NCBI RefSeq assembly: GCF_015482765.1
Contig: NZ_JADMLB010000067.1
Location: 1 to 64,000 of the forward strand
Source of the DNA: Halodesulfovibrio sp.
Lineage (GTDB): Bacteria; Desulfobacterota; Desulfovibrionia; Desulfovibrionales; Desulfovibrionaceae
Reading direction: 5' to 3'
Length of the DNA: 64,000 bases
Below, piece after piece: positions 41,384 to 50,569 of this stretch. The notes beneath the pieces are model-generated. The model saw only the letters and a list, made by a program, of their open reading frames with translations, made no database searches and was not told where the DNA came from. The number at the start of each line of letters is the position of its first letter. Within the stretch, counting starts at the first letter, position 1. Position numbers and translations under genes: made by a program.

Positions 41384-42222
41384 TGAAAGCTAATCCAGTT
41401 CTGCCGGATATGGCTACCATCATGGAAGTTGTTGAAGAGACCTCCAACATTAAAACCTTCCGTGTGCGTTTTGATGATGAGAATGTGATGAAAAACTTCA
41501 CCTTTGAACCGGGTCAGGTGGGTCAGCTGTCTGTTTTCGGTATCGGTGAATCAACATTCGTAATCAACTCTTCTCCAACCCGTATGGATTACCTCCAGTT
41601 CTCCGTTATGCGAGTAGGTGAAGTTACTTCCCGTATCCACCAGCTTAAAGCTGGCGATTCTGTCGGCGTGCGTGCACCGCTTGGTAACGCATTCCCGACT
41701 GAAGAGATGAAAGGACAGGATGTAACTTTCATCGGTGGTGGTATCGGTATGGCTCCGCTTCGTACACTTCTTGTGTACTTGTTGGATAACCGCGATGACT
41801 ACGGCAAAATTACTCTGCTTTACGGTGCTCGTACTCCTCAGGATTTGAGCTATCAGGAAGATATTGCAGAGTGGCTTGGGCGTGACGACATTGATGTAGT
41901 ATTGACCGTTGATAATCCGGACGAAGAATGGGGCAAAAATCCTCATGAAAAGACCGGTCTTATCCCGAACGTACTCAAGGAGATCAATCCGGACAACAGC
42001 GGCTACGCTGTGACCTGTGGACCTCCAATCATGATTAAGTTCACTCTCATGGCTCTTAATGAGCTTGGCTTTAAAGATGACAAAATCATCACTACTCTCG
42101 AAAAACGTATGAAGTGCGGTGTTGGCCTTTGCGGTCGTTGTAACATCGGTGACAAATACGTTTGTGTAGATGGTCCTGTGTTCAAGTATTCTGAACTTCA
42201 GGAACTGCCTAACGAACTGTAG
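41383..42222 (+). CDS. floxA: FAD/NAD(P)-binding oxidoreductase subunit (FloxA-like, HydG type)
   Basis: A 279-residue ferredoxin-NAD(P) reductase-type protein similar to the gamma subunit of sulfhydrogenases and to PyrK. The FAD domain covers about 1-105. The NAD domain begins VTFIGGGIGMAPLRTLLVYL and includes AVTCGPPIMIKF. A C-terminal Cys group (Cys245/250/253/261, MKCGVGLCGRC...YVC) binds a [2Fe-2S] cluster. It is the NAD(H) entry or exit of the Flox-Hdr complex. It is last in the operon; a strong terminator follows 20 bases later. Confidence 0.9.
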   Translation: MKANPVLPDMATIMEVVEETSNIKTFRVRFDDENVMKNFTFEPGQVGQLSVFGIGESTFVINSSPTRMDYLQFSVMRVGEVTSRIHQLKAGDSVGVRAPLGNAFPTEEMKGQDVTFIGGGIGMAPLRTLLVYLLDNRDDYGKITLLYGARTPQDLSYQEDIAEWLGRDDIDVVLTVDNPDEEWGKNPHEKTGLIPNVLKEINPDNSGYAVTCGPPIMIKFTLMALNELGFKDDKIITTLEKRMKCGVGLCGRCNIGDKYVCVDGPVFKYSELQELPNEL

Positions 42223-42242
42223 TCATTTTGATTCAGTATATG

Positions 42243-42278
42243 AAGCCCCCGATGCATACGTGTCGGGGGCTTTTTTTG
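42243..42278 (+). terminator. Intrinsic terminator of the Hdr-Flox operon
   Basis: AAGCCCCCGA pairs with TCGGGGGCTT around a 10-base loop, followed by seven T. Confidence 0.92.
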
Positions 42279-42375
42279 TTTGCCTCCGGCGGCTTTCCGA
42301 GGGGCAAAGGGCGCTGCCCCTTGCATCCCCGCAAGGGAGCCCGCCCCTTTGATCCCGATTAGGGAAGTTTTTTGT
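42279..42375. repeat. GC-rich extragenic element
   Basis: A short GC-rich, base-skewed segment (CCTCCGGCGGC, then GGGGCAAAGGGCGCTGCCCC, then CCCCGCAAGGG, then CCCGCCCCTTTGATCCC) between two terminators, unlike the surrounding AT-richer DNA. It has several small internal inverted repeats such as GGGGCA/TGCCCC and CCTTGC/GCAAGG. It resembles GC-rich extragenic repeats I recall from Desulfovibrio genomes. It occurs once in this window, so repeat status is inferred. Confidence 0.45.
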
Positions 42376-42401
42376 GTGTGGGGGCTCGAACATGTGCATA
42401 A

Positions 42402-42434
42402 AAAAAAGCCCGCTGCTAATGCAACGGGCTTTTT
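42402..42434 (-). terminator. Intrinsic terminator of fba-gap
   Basis: On the minus strand AAAAAGCCCGTTGC and GCAGCGGGCTTTTT pair (one mismatch) around ATTA, with a run of eight T. It lies 20 bases after the gap stop. Confidence 0.9.
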
Positions 42435-42453
42435 CTTTGTACTCAAATGAGTT

Positions 42454-43455
42454 CTACAGGGATGCGCCAACCATACGGAGGAGGCGAGCGAGCTGGTTGG
42501 TAAAGCCGGCTTCGTTATCGTACCATACGAGAACTTTAACCATGTTACCGTCCATTACGCTTGTGCAGAGGCTGTCTACTACGCCGCCATGAGTGTCGCC
42601 GATGTAATCAACGGAAACAAGTGGTTCGTCGGAGTAGCCAAGGTGTGCGCCCATAGAACCTTCAGAAGCAGCTTTGAGTGCTGCGTTGACTTCTTCTACA
42701 GTGGTGTTTTTATCCACAGTACAAGTAAGGTCAATGAGGGAACCGTCAGGGATTGGTACACGAATAGCCATGCCATCGAGTTTACCCTGAAGTTCAGGAA
42801 GCACAAGACCAACAGCTTTAGCTGCGCCTGTAGTTGTTGGAATCATAGACATACCCGCCGCGCGTGCGCGACGAAGGTCTTTATGGGAACCGTCAAGGAT
42901 TCGCTGGCCCATTGTGTAACCATGAATGGTTGTCATGAGACCATGCTGGATGCCGAAAGCATCGTTAATTACCTTAGCTGCCGGAGCAAGACAGTTAGTG
43001 GAGCAGGATGCGTTGGAGAGCACGTGATGTTTTTCAGCATCATATGTGTCATCGTTAACGCCCATTACAATGGTAGCATCCACGCCGTTGCCTGGTGCAG
43101 AAATGATAGATTTCTTTGCACCGCATGCAATATGCTCGGCAAGACCGTCACGGTCTTTGATGGTACCTGTGGTTTCTACAGCGATCTCTACTCCGAGTTC
43201 ACCCCAAATCCATTCGCCGCGTGCACAGCGGGTAACGATAATCTGTTTACCGTTAACTTTGAAACCTTCTTCGTTTGCTTCAACTTCTCCGGCAAATGTA
43301 CCGTGAACGGAATCATATTTGAAAAGATGAGCAAGGGTTTCGTTGTCTGCGCGTGCGTTAATCGCAGCAATTTCGAGTTCAGGGTCGTCAGCAAGAAGAC
43401 GAACGAGATAGCGGCCAATACGACCAAAACCATTGATACCAAGCTTCACAGCCAT
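42454..43455 (-). CDS. gap: Glyceraldehyde-3-phosphate dehydrogenase
   Basis: Glycolytic/gluconeogenic dehydrogenase of 333 residues. It has the Rossmann motif GINGFGRIGR (6-15), catalytic Cys151 in SNASCSTNCLAP and His178 in TIHGYT. The residue that is Asp in NAD-specific enzymes (after AIN) is Ala34, and the loop that reads LDLPHKD in NAD enzymes is LDGSHKD here. Both changes are of the NADP or dual-cofactor type. GGGAGC precedes the ATG. It lies 26 bases behind fba on the same strand, with a shared terminator. Confidence 0.95.
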   Translation of the reverse strand: MAVKLGINGFGRIGRYLVRLLADDPELEIAAINARADNETLAHLFKYDSVHGTFAGEVEANEEGFKVNGKQIIVTRCARGEWIWGELGVEIAVETTGTIKDRDGLAEHIACGAKKSIISAPGNGVDATIVMGVNDDTYDAEKHHVLSNASCSTNCLAPAAKVINDAFGIQHGLMTTIHGYTMGQRILDGSHKDLRRARAAGMSMIPTTTGAAKAVGLVLPELQGKLDGMAIRVPIPDGSLIDLTCTVDKNTTVEEVNAALKAASEGSMGAHLGYSDEPLVSVDYIGDTHGGVVDSLCTSVMDGNMVKVLVWYDNEAGFTNQLARLLRMVGASL

Positions 43456-43481
43456 GAGAAAGCTCCCTAAGCGGTAGTGTG

Positions 43482-44405
43482 TTAAATCTTATTAGAGCAG
43501 CCCAGCACGTGTTTAATCTTGTGCTGAACCATATCTTTTACAGCCTGACGGGCTGGTTTGAGGTACTGGCGTGGATCAAAATGGGATGGGTTCTCTGCAA
43601 AATGTTTGCGGATGTTTGCTGTCATTGCAAGACGGATATCTGTGTCGATGTTGATCTTGCAAACACCGTAAGTGGCAGCCTTACGGAGCAGTTCTTCCGG
43701 AACACCTCGAGCAGAGCCAATGTCTCCACCGTATTTGTTTGCCATTTCAACAAACTCCTGAGGCACGGAAGAGGAACCGTGGAGTACAATAGGGTACTCT
43801 GGGAGCATGTTGCTGATTTTTTCAAGGCGATCAAAATCAAGGCGTGCTTCACCTGTGAATTTGTATGCGCCATGACTTGTTCCGATAGCAATAGCAAGAG
43901 AGTCACAACCGGTGCGCTCTACAAATTCTACTGCCTGATCAGGATCAGTGTAGATGGACTCGTCAGACTGTACATCATCTTCAACGCCTGCAAGACGACC
44001 AAGTTCTGCTTCAACAACAACACCGCGCTCGTGCGCGTATTCAACTACCTGCTTGGTAATTTTGATGTTTTCTTCAAAGTCGAGGTGGGAACCATCGAAC
44101 ATTACAGAAGAGAAGCCGCCGTCAATGCACTGCTTACAAATTTCAAAGTCCTGACCATGGTCAAGGTGTAACGCGAGAGGATGGTCTGTTTCTACAAGAG
44201 CAGCTTCGATGAGCTTTTTAATGTAGGTCTGACCTGCGTAGCGGCGTGCGCCTGCGGATACCTGCAGGATGAGAGGAGCCTTTTCTTCCTGAGCTGCCTC
44301 CATGATACCCTGAATGATTTCCATGTTGTTTACGTTAAACGCACCAACTGCGTAGCCTTCCTTGTATGCACGAGCAAACATCTCTTTAGTACCGATCAGT
44401 GGCAT
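43482..44405 (-). CDS. fba: Class II fructose-1,6-bisphosphate aldolase
   Basis: Zinc-dependent aldolase, 307 residues, interconverting fructose-1,6-bisphosphate with DHAP and GAP. The substrate of the next gene (gap) is its product. Motifs are LHLDHGQDFEICKQCIDGG, the zinc His in AIGTSHGAYKF, IVLHGSSSVP, and NIDTDIRLA. The start MPLIGTKEMF at 44405 has GGAGG 7 bases upstream. It is the first gene of the fba-gap unit, preceded by a 507-base non-coding region. Confidence 0.95.
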   Translation of the reverse strand: MPLIGTKEMFARAYKEGYAVGAFNVNNMEIIQGIMEAAQEEKAPLILQVSAGARRYAGQTYIKKLIEAALVETDHPLALHLDHGQDFEICKQCIDGGFSSVMFDGSHLDFEENIKITKQVVEYAHERGVVVEAELGRLAGVEDDVQSDESIYTDPDQAVEFVERTGCDSLAIAIGTSHGAYKFTGEARLDFDRLEKISNMLPEYPIVLHGSSSVPQEFVEMANKYGGDIGSARGVPEELLRKAATYGVCKINIDTDIRLAMTANIRKHFAENPSHFDPRQYLKPARQAVKDMVQHKIKHVLGCSNKI

Positions 44406-44912
44406 AAATAACCTCCTCAAAAAAAATTATGGTAGCCATTGTATTACGTATAACAAGCTATAATACTATGATTACTGATACAAAACACATACGTCCAACG
44501 CTGCCACATTGCTACTAAAAAGACGAGTTCGACCATGGGCGCGTATGGGCCGTGCGGTAAGTTAACCGTTTACACTCGACTGTAGCAAAGCACCGGCTCG
44601 GTGCCTCATGGGGCAGTAGACGCAGGTTGAAAATGGTATATCCAGTTTAACGCGCGGAGAATATTTCTCTCTGACGTCAAACATGTGTACTTTACACGTG
44701 GTGCTCATAAAAGCAAAGTAAACAAACTGCAATAGCTAGTTGCATATTTCTCAAATTATTTTTGTGAACAATCGTAAAAACTACTGTTTGCACCGGTTTG
44801 CAATGGTCAATTTTTCTTACTAATTGTACCGTACTGCGGTAGGAAACAGCAGCACGATACGGGTAGTACTGTTCTTTTGTTGAAAGCTACTTCACTAAAC
44901 AGCAGTGCTGAG
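44406..44912. other. 507-base region upstream of fba
   Basis: No gene is supported. Visible are a GCACCG/CGGTGC hairpin (44590-44604), a GTTTGC-4-GTTTGC direct repeat (44786-44801) and a TGACGTCA palindrome near 44674-44681. It probably contains the end of the surE transcript and the fba promoter and leader. No clear terminator or -10/-35 pair stands out. Confidence 0.5.
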
Positions 44913-45671
44913 CTACTGGTCTGTATTCAAAACCGACAACGCTGACAGGGTTTGCTCATCCGTGAATTCAAATTTCAGTGGAGTTAATGTGACGTATCCT
45001 TCAGTTAAGAGGTCACGATCTGTTCCCATTGCTACATCTTCCGGTGGAATCTTTCCATCCAGCCACCAGTAACTACCACCCCGCGGGTCTGTTTTGTGTA
45101 CATACCAGTCTTTCCATGTAGCGCTGGTTTGCGGGCAGACTCTCAGCCCTTTTGCTTGATCCATTGGAATGTTAGGGAAGTTCAAGTTTACAACGCAGCG
45201 CCTTGGCAGTGCATTCCATGGCAAGTTTTCCGCAAGTTCCACTGCAAACTTTGCTTGCTCGGACAAGTCTTCAGGGCGGAAGTTGTCATAGGATACTGCC
45301 ATTGACGGGTACCCCATACTTGCTCCTTCTGTCGCAGCTGAAACTGTTCCGGAGTAAAGGATATCCGGCCCTACGTTTGCTCCTGCGTTAATTCCGGAGA
45401 TGACAAGGTCTATTTTTTCATCAATAAGGCTGTTGAGTCCAAGCTTGACGCAGTCTACGGGTGTTCCGTATACGCCTTTTCCCTTGAAGCCGTTTTCTTT
45501 GAACTCTTTGATTCGAAGAGGCATGGAAAGTGTTACAGCGTGGCCTACAGCAGATTGTTCTGTAACCGGAGCTACACAATGGACGGTATGGCCTGCTTCG
45601 ACGAGTGCCTTGTAAATGGCTCTTAAACCCGGTGCCTGTATTCCGTCATCATTAGTAAGTGCAATAATCAT
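44913..45671 (-). CDS. surE: 5'/3'-nucleotidase SurE
   Basis: A 252-residue metal-dependent nucleotidase, stationary-phase survival protein. The metal-binding NDDGIQAPG is at 7-15, followed by TEQSAVGHAVTL, GTPVDCVKLGL, SGINAGANVGPDILYSGTVSAA and EGYVTLTPL, all typical. AGAGG lies 6 bases before the ATG. It stands alone between fba and the divergent nuclease gene. In many bacteria surE sits with pcm, which is absent here. Confidence 0.94.
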   Translation of the reverse strand: MIIALTNDDGIQAPGLRAIYKALVEAGHTVHCVAPVTEQSAVGHAVTLSMPLRIKEFKENGFKGKGVYGTPVDCVKLGLNSLIDEKIDLVISGINAGANVGPDILYSGTVSAATEGASMGYPSMAVSYDNFRPEDLSEQAKFAVELAENLPWNALPRRCVVNLNFPNIPMDQAKGLRVCPQTSATWKDWYVHKTDPRGGSYWWLDGKIPPEDVAMGTDRDLLTEGYVTLTPLKFEFTDEQTLSALSVLNTDQ

Positions 45672-45958
45672 AAGAACCTCTGGTAATTGCGTGTATTTTC
45701 CAGCATCAAATGGTTTGACAACTTCTTTAAAAAACAGGAAGCATATCTTTGTTAATGATAGAAGTGGTACTTGCTGGTATTACTTTTGAAACGTAAATTC
45801 TGCCTGCGCTTTGAGCACAGCTTTTATGTGTGCTTACTGTTTTTCTGTGTATTTCAGAAAAAATCAATGAGCAGGTGTTATACTGTATAGTTTATAAACT
45901 GGCTGCGTTTACGCGGCTGTTGTAAAAACGTCGTATGTTTATTTCTTCAGGGTATAAA

Positions 45959-47044
45959 ATGGACCTTAAAAAAATACAATTTGTTCGAGATATTTCCAAT
46001 AATGATGAAGTACTTTCCATTTTTTCCATCACTCAGGCAACGCTTGCTCAAGCCCGTAATGGACCGTACTGGAGACTCGAATTATCTGATATGACCGGCT
46101 CAATCGGGGCAAAGGTCTGGAGTCCTCTTGCTCAGCAGTTCCCTGAAATTGCCGCGGGGCAAATGCTTGCGGTAAAAGGTCGTGCCAGTACGTATCGGGA
46201 CATTTTGGATGTGAATATTGAGCATATGAAAATACTCACACCTGAAGATGAATCAGAGCTTGATATGGGCGATTTTGTTGCAGCAGCAGAGCGGCATCCT
46301 GATGACATGTATGCAGATCTTCTTGCGTTGTGTTCTTCAGTTTTTACACATGCTCCGTGGATGACATTTGTTCAGAGTGCTCTTGATGATGAAGAAATTT
46401 CTGCACGTTTCAAGAATGCTATTGGTGCGAAAAATGTTCACCATGCATATCTTGGCGGCCTGCTCGAACATACGTTGTCTGTTGCTGAACTGTGCATGAA
46501 GTTGTGTGATCATTACCCTGAGCTTGATCGTCAGGTATTGCTTGCCGGAGCAATTTTCCATGACATCGGGAAGGCATGGGAATTGAGTGCCGGATTGGTT
46601 AAAGACTACACGGACGAAGGCCGACTGATCGGGCACATCAATATCGGTTTAGAAAAAGTTGAGCCGTATTTGGCTGCTTCCGGATTGTCTATTGAGCTTC
46701 AGATGCACTTTAAGCATCTGATCCTCGGACACCATGGGCAGCGTGAATGGGGTTCCCCAGTACTTCCTGCTACCGCTGAAGCACTGGTGCTGCATTATGC
46801 TGATAATATTGATGCAAAGCTTGCACAGCTTCGCGGCTTATTCAGTGATTTTGAAGATGGTGATACTGGTTGGACTCCGTATCAGAATACATTAGGTCGG
46901 TTTATTTTTAAGCCGAAAATGACCCCGCCGGAGCCGAATGCACTTGCAGAAGAAGTATTCGGTACAACTGCTGTCACTCATTCTCCTGAAGCGTTTTCAG
47001 ATACATCAACGCCTTCGGGTACACCTACAACAGGCGAAGAGTAG
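45959..47044 (+). CDS. YhaM-like OB-fold/HD-domain nuclease
   Basis: A 361-residue protein with an N-terminal OB-fold nucleic-acid-binding domain (about 10-100) and a C-terminal HD domain with HHAYLGGLLEHTLSV, AIFHDIGKAWEL and ILGHHGQ. This is the layout of YhaM 3'-to-5' exoribonucleases and related HD phosphohydrolases. The start MDLKKIQFVRD at 45959 has AGGG 7 bases upstream. A Thr/Pro-rich tail ends the protein. It leads a run of five closely spaced genes; tmk follows 116 bases later. Confidence 0.85.
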   Translation: MDLKKIQFVRDISNNDEVLSIFSITQATLAQARNGPYWRLELSDMTGSIGAKVWSPLAQQFPEIAAGQMLAVKGRASTYRDILDVNIEHMKILTPEDESELDMGDFVAAAERHPDDMYADLLALCSSVFTHAPWMTFVQSALDDEEISARFKNAIGAKNVHHAYLGGLLEHTLSVAELCMKLCDHYPELDRQVLLAGAIFHDIGKAWELSAGLVKDYTDEGRLIGHINIGLEKVEPYLAASGLSIELQMHFKHLILGHHGQREWGSPVLPATAEALVLHYADNIDAKLAQLRGLFSDFEDGDTGWTPYQNTLGRFIFKPKMTPPEPNALAEEVFGTTAVTHSPEAFSDTSTPSGTPTTGEE

Positions 47045-47160
47045 AGTCTTTTTCGTAGTTGATTATTTTGCGAACGAATTTGAAATGCTGAAAAGCCACC
47101 TCCTTGTAACGGGGGATTGTTTCGCAACAGACTCGCCCAAGGCGCTAGTAAGGATACATT

Positions 47161-47817
47161 ATGTTTATTTCTTTGGAAGGAATGGAAGGTTCCGGTAAAA
47201 GTACCGTTTTAAAAAGATTACACGCCTGGTTGGAAGGCGAAGGGTACGAAGTACTGCTTACTCGTGAGCCGGGTGGCAGCGAGCTTGGTAAAACTCTTCG
47301 CGCTTTACTGCTTGATGTTGAGAATACAGATATTACCAGCGAAGCTGAGCTGTTCATGTATCTTGCTGACAGAGCGCAGCATGTATCGCAAGTTATTAAG
47401 CCTGCTCTTGAAGAGGGAAAGGTTGTTCTTTGTGATCGTTACGCTGATTCAACTGTTGTCTATCAGGGGTATGGTCGCGGTTTAGATCCGAATCTGCTTC
47501 ATTCCTTTAACGAAGTTGCCACCAAAGGGCTTTGGCCGGATGTGAGTCTGCTTCTTGATGTTGAACCTGAAATTGGTTTGCGTCGTGCTTTGTCTCGTAA
47601 CATTGAGCAGGGACTTTCCCGAGCGGAAGGGCGTTTTGAAGCTGAGGCGATGGAATTTCATTCCCGCGTGCGTGAAGGGTATCTTACCTGGGCAGCTTTG
47701 AACAATAAACGCTTTGCTGTTGTAGACGCTTCCTTAACTCCTGATGAAGTATTTGAACAGGTGGTTGATAAGATGCGAACAGCTATTGCAATGATGAAAA
47801 CTGAGAGTGTTGACTAA
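47161..47817 (+). CDS. tmk: Thymidylate kinase
   Basis: Phosphorylates dTMP to dTDP for DNA synthesis. The 218-residue protein has the P-loop [10 protein letters not shown] (6-15), the DR(Y/H) motif [28 protein letters not shown] with the conserved Arg, and an LID region [15 protein letters not shown] lies 5 bases before the ATG. Its end overlaps the following gene by 11 bases if that gene uses the GTG at 47807. Confidence 0.94.
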   Translation: MFISLEGMEGSGKSTVLKRLHAWLEGEGYEVLLTREPGGSELGKTLRALLLDVENTDITSEAELFMYLADRAQHVSQVIKPALEEGKVVLCDRYADSTVVYQGYGRGLDPNLLHSFNEVATKGLWPDVSLLLDVEPEIGLRRALSRNIEQGLSRAEGRFEAEAMEFHSRVREGYLTWAALNNKRFAVVDASLTPDEVFEQVVDKMRTAIAMMKTESVD

Positions 47818-49213
47818 ACAAAAAATGTTGAGTCAACGGTTGTTGGCTGGCAAGAGCAGGCAGAAAAAACGTATGCTACGAGCGAAGAATTCTTTAGGGG
47901 TTATTTTTTTCCCCGCCTATGACTGGGCAATAAGTGCAACGCATCCGGAACGAGAAGAACGTCTTTTGTACACACAGGATCAACTGCGTGAAGAAGGACT
48001 TTTCGATATTGAAGGCATTTCAGAGTACAAACCGCTGGTGGCTTCTTTGGAAGATGTGGAACGCACGCATTTTTGTTTTCCCAACGTAGAGAGCGTGTGC
48101 ACTAAGTCACATTTAATTTCTGCCGGTGGTGCTATTCGTGCTGCTCAGCTGGTGATGGAGGGAGAAAAGGATAAAGCGTTTGCTTTGGTTCGCCCTCCCG
48201 GTCATCACGCGATGAAATCAGTTCATGGTTCCCGAGGATTCTGCAATATCAATATTGAAGCTGTGATGATTGAGTACATACGGGAAACCTATGGCCCGCT
48301 CAAAATTGCCGTTGTTGATACTGATTGCCATCATGGCGACGGAACGCAGGATGTGTACTGGAATGATAAGGACGTTCTGTTTATTTCCATGCATCAGGAT
48401 GGGCGTACGCTGTATCCGGGAAGTGGTTTTCCGGCAGAACGCGGCGGTGTAAATGCCTATGGCAAAACGCTCAATATTCCGCTGCCGCCGAATACTTCTG
48501 ATGAAGGATTCTTGTACGCCATCGAAAACATTGTGCTTCCGGTACTGGACGACTTTAAACCGGATATCATAATAAATTCAGCTGGGCAGGATAATCACTA
48601 TTCAGACCCTATTACGAATATGAATTTTTCTGCACGCGGGTACGCAAAACTTAACGAGTTGCTGAATCCGCATATTGCAGTTCTTGAAGGCGGTTATTCA
48701 ATCCAAGGCGCATTGCCGTATGTAAACCTCGGCATATGTCTGGCAATGGCAGGTATCGATTACGGATATGTTGCAGAGCCGGATTTTGATCCGCGACGCT
48801 ATGCGCAGACGGAACAGGTAACCGAATATATTAAAGCGCTTTCCAGCGAATTGCTGGACGGCTACTTTGCTTCTTCAACGCCGGATATTGATGCGTTGGT
48901 GAAAGAGCAGGGGTATGATCGCGACGGCGATTTTATTGTTCGCGCGAAAGATGTGTATTACGATACTGACGGGATCAGCGAGAGTCAGATTGAGTCTGTG
49001 TTGCTGTGTCCTGAGTGTTCCGGAGTTTTACGTCTCGAAACGTGGTCATCTGTGAATCCTCTCAGCTTAGGTGTTGAGATTCCGGTTGGAGCATGTGACC
49101 GATGCAGGGATATTGGTAAAAAAGTTCTTGAACAGGCATGTAACAATGAAAAGTATCGATTTATACAAAGCATTAACCGCAGGGACAAGGAGTACATGCG
49201 GTATGGTTTTTAA
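47807..49213 (+). CDS. Histone-deacetylase-family enzyme with C-terminal zinc ribbon
   Basis: A 468-residue protein from GTG 47807. The arginase/deacetylase fold is complete: tandem His133-His134 (VRPPGHHA), zinc ligands Asp171/Asp173 with His175 ([10 protein letters not shown]), Asp262 ([11 protein letters not shown]) and the active-site Tyr297 in LEGGY. Bacterial relatives deacetylate polyamines, acetoin-related or lysine substrates; the target is unknown. After residue 340 comes an extra region with Cys401/404 and Cys430/433, spaced like a zinc ribbon. The true start is uncertain (ATGs at 47825 and 47873 also lack good ribosome sites). It overlaps tmk by 11 bases and the next gene by 11. 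Confidence 0.82.
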   Translation: MLTKQKMLSQRLLAGKSRQKKRMLRAKNSLGVIFFPAYDWAISATHPEREERLLYTQDQLREEGLFDIEGISEYKPLVASLEDVERTHFCFPNVESVCTKSHLISAGGAIRAAQLVMEGEKDKAFALVRPPGHHAMKSVHGSRGFCNINIEAVMIEYIRETYGPLKIAVVDTDCHHGDGTQDVYWNDKDVLFISMHQDGRTLYPGSGFPAERGGVNAYGKTLNIPLPPNTSDEGFLYAIENIVLPVLDDFKPDIIINSAGQDNHYSDPITNMNFSARGYAKLNELLNPHIAVLEGGYSIQGALPYVNLGICLAMAGIDYGYVAEPDFDPRRYAQTEQVTEYIKALSSELLDGYFASSTPDIDALVKEQGYDRDGDFIVRAKDVYYDTDGISESQIESVLLCPECSGVLRLETWSSVNPLSLGVEIPVGACDRCRDIGKKVLEQACNNEKYRFIQSINRRDKEYMRYGF

Positions 49214-50567
49214 TAGAATACGTAACGGCGCGGGGGCTTTGCTCCTCGCCGTTTGTTTTTGTGCGGGAATGATTCTTCCTGCGACAGCAAGTACATTTAT
49301 TTCTCCTGAATTGCAGGTGAAACTTGCTGACAGTGACAAAGTGTACGCTTCACTGTTGAGTGCTTATGAAAATCGAAAGTGGTCACAAGTGCTTTCACTT
49401 TCGAAAGAATTTTCTAAGCAGTACGCGTTGCTTAATCTTTCTCCTCGAAGGTCTACAGCCTTCAGTGTAGATAGAGATGAAAAGAACAGGCAGGACAAAG
49501 GGATTAAGTTTTTTAATTCCCTGCGGAAAAAAAAGAAGAAAGAGTTTGTGATGTCTCAGGGGCTGGCAGCTATTGCTCTTGCTCATAAACGAGATTTTGT
49601 TGCTGCGCATGATATTCTTCGAACTGTTGAAGACAGCGGTGATGACTACGCTGTTATTCCGGCTGCACGTGGTGTTATTGCCTACAAAATGAAAGATTAT
49701 AATGCGGCCGAACCTTTTTTAAAAACAGCACATATGTATGATTCCACCATGATGGAGCCGGTGTATTATCTTTACAAGATTGCATTAAAAAAAGGCGAAT
49801 ATGGAACAGCATATTTCTGGCTTGAGAAAGCGGCTGCGTTGGCTCCTGAGCGGTTGAATTTAATGATGGCACAAGGACGACTGTTGCAGAAACTTGGGCA
49901 GTCTTCCGCGGCTGAAATTATGTATTCAAAGTTGATTGAACGGGATTCCAGTAATGCCGTTGCCTACAATAACAGAGGATATTGCAGGATTGCGCTGGGA
50001 AAACTGGATGCAGCGTTCAGTGATTTCAACAGTGCTATCTCAATTAACAGTGAATATTCTGAAGCGTTACTTAACCGTGCCGCTTTGTGGCGTGCTACCG
50101 GTAATCTTCCCGCTGCTATTGAGGATTTGAATACCGGATTGGCTTCTACACCGAGTGATGCCCGTTTACTTGTTTCCAGAATGCAGACGTTTAGCGATAT
50201 GGGTGATTTTGTTTCAGCAAAAGCTGACATGGAGCAGATTCTGTTGCTGTCCGGTTCTATTTCTGCCGTTAATGAAGCCGCATGGTTTTTAGCAACATCT
50301 CCTGATGATTCTGTACGGGATGGAACGCGTGCTGTTGCTTTGCTTCTTCCGCTTGTTGAACGAAGCAAAAGACATCCGCGTGTGCTTGATTCTTTAGCTG
50401 CGGCGTATGCAGCCTCTGGCGAATTTGAAAAGGCTGTGGCTACACAGCAGGAAGCTGTGAAACGAGGCGTTCAATATAGATTGCCTAACTTCCAGCTGAC
50501 GAAATACGAAAAGCGGTTGGCTCTGTATAAAGAGAACAAACCATTTAAAACAGGTATGGATGACTAG
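49203..50567 (+). CDS. Exported TPR-repeat protein
   Basis: A 454-residue protein with a signal peptide (hydrophobic GALLLAVCFCAGMIL, likely cleavage after ATA), so it is probably periplasmic. Several tetratricopeptide repeats are visible, clearest in VAYNNRGYCRIALGKLDAAF and in the repeats that follow (SEALLNRAALWRATGNLPAA). No catalytic domain is seen. The start at 49203 has AAGGAG 10 bases upstream and overlaps the end of the HDAC-like gene. It likely serves in protein-protein contacts in the envelope. The LUD gene follows 2 bases after its stop. Confidence 0.78.
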   Translation: MVFNRIRNGAGALLLAVCFCAGMILPATASTFISPELQVKLADSDKVYASLLSAYENRKWSQVLSLSKEFSKQYALLNLSPRRSTAFSVDRDEKNRQDKGIKFFNSLRKKKKKEFVMSQGLAAIALAHKRDFVAAHDILRTVEDSGDDYAVIPAARGVIAYKMKDYNAAEPFLKTAHMYDSTMMEPVYYLYKIALKKGEYGTAYFWLEKAAALAPERLNLMMAQGRLLQKLGQSSAAEIMYSKLIERDSSNAVAYNNRGYCRIALGKLDAAFSDFNSAISINSEYSEALLNRAALWRATGNLPAAIEDLNTGLASTPSDARLLVSRMQTFSDMGDFVSAKADMEQILLLSGSISAVNEAAWFLATSPDDSVRDGTRAVALLLPLVERSKRHPRVLDSLAAAYAASGEFEKAVATQQEAVKRGVQYRLPNFQLTKYEKRLALYKENKPFKTGMDD

Positions 50568-50569
50568 TT

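Noticed and set aside
42589-43470. A 293-codon open frame on the plus strand
   Set aside because: Antisense to gap; composition is typical of a shadow frame (high Cys, Phe, Val, Asn).
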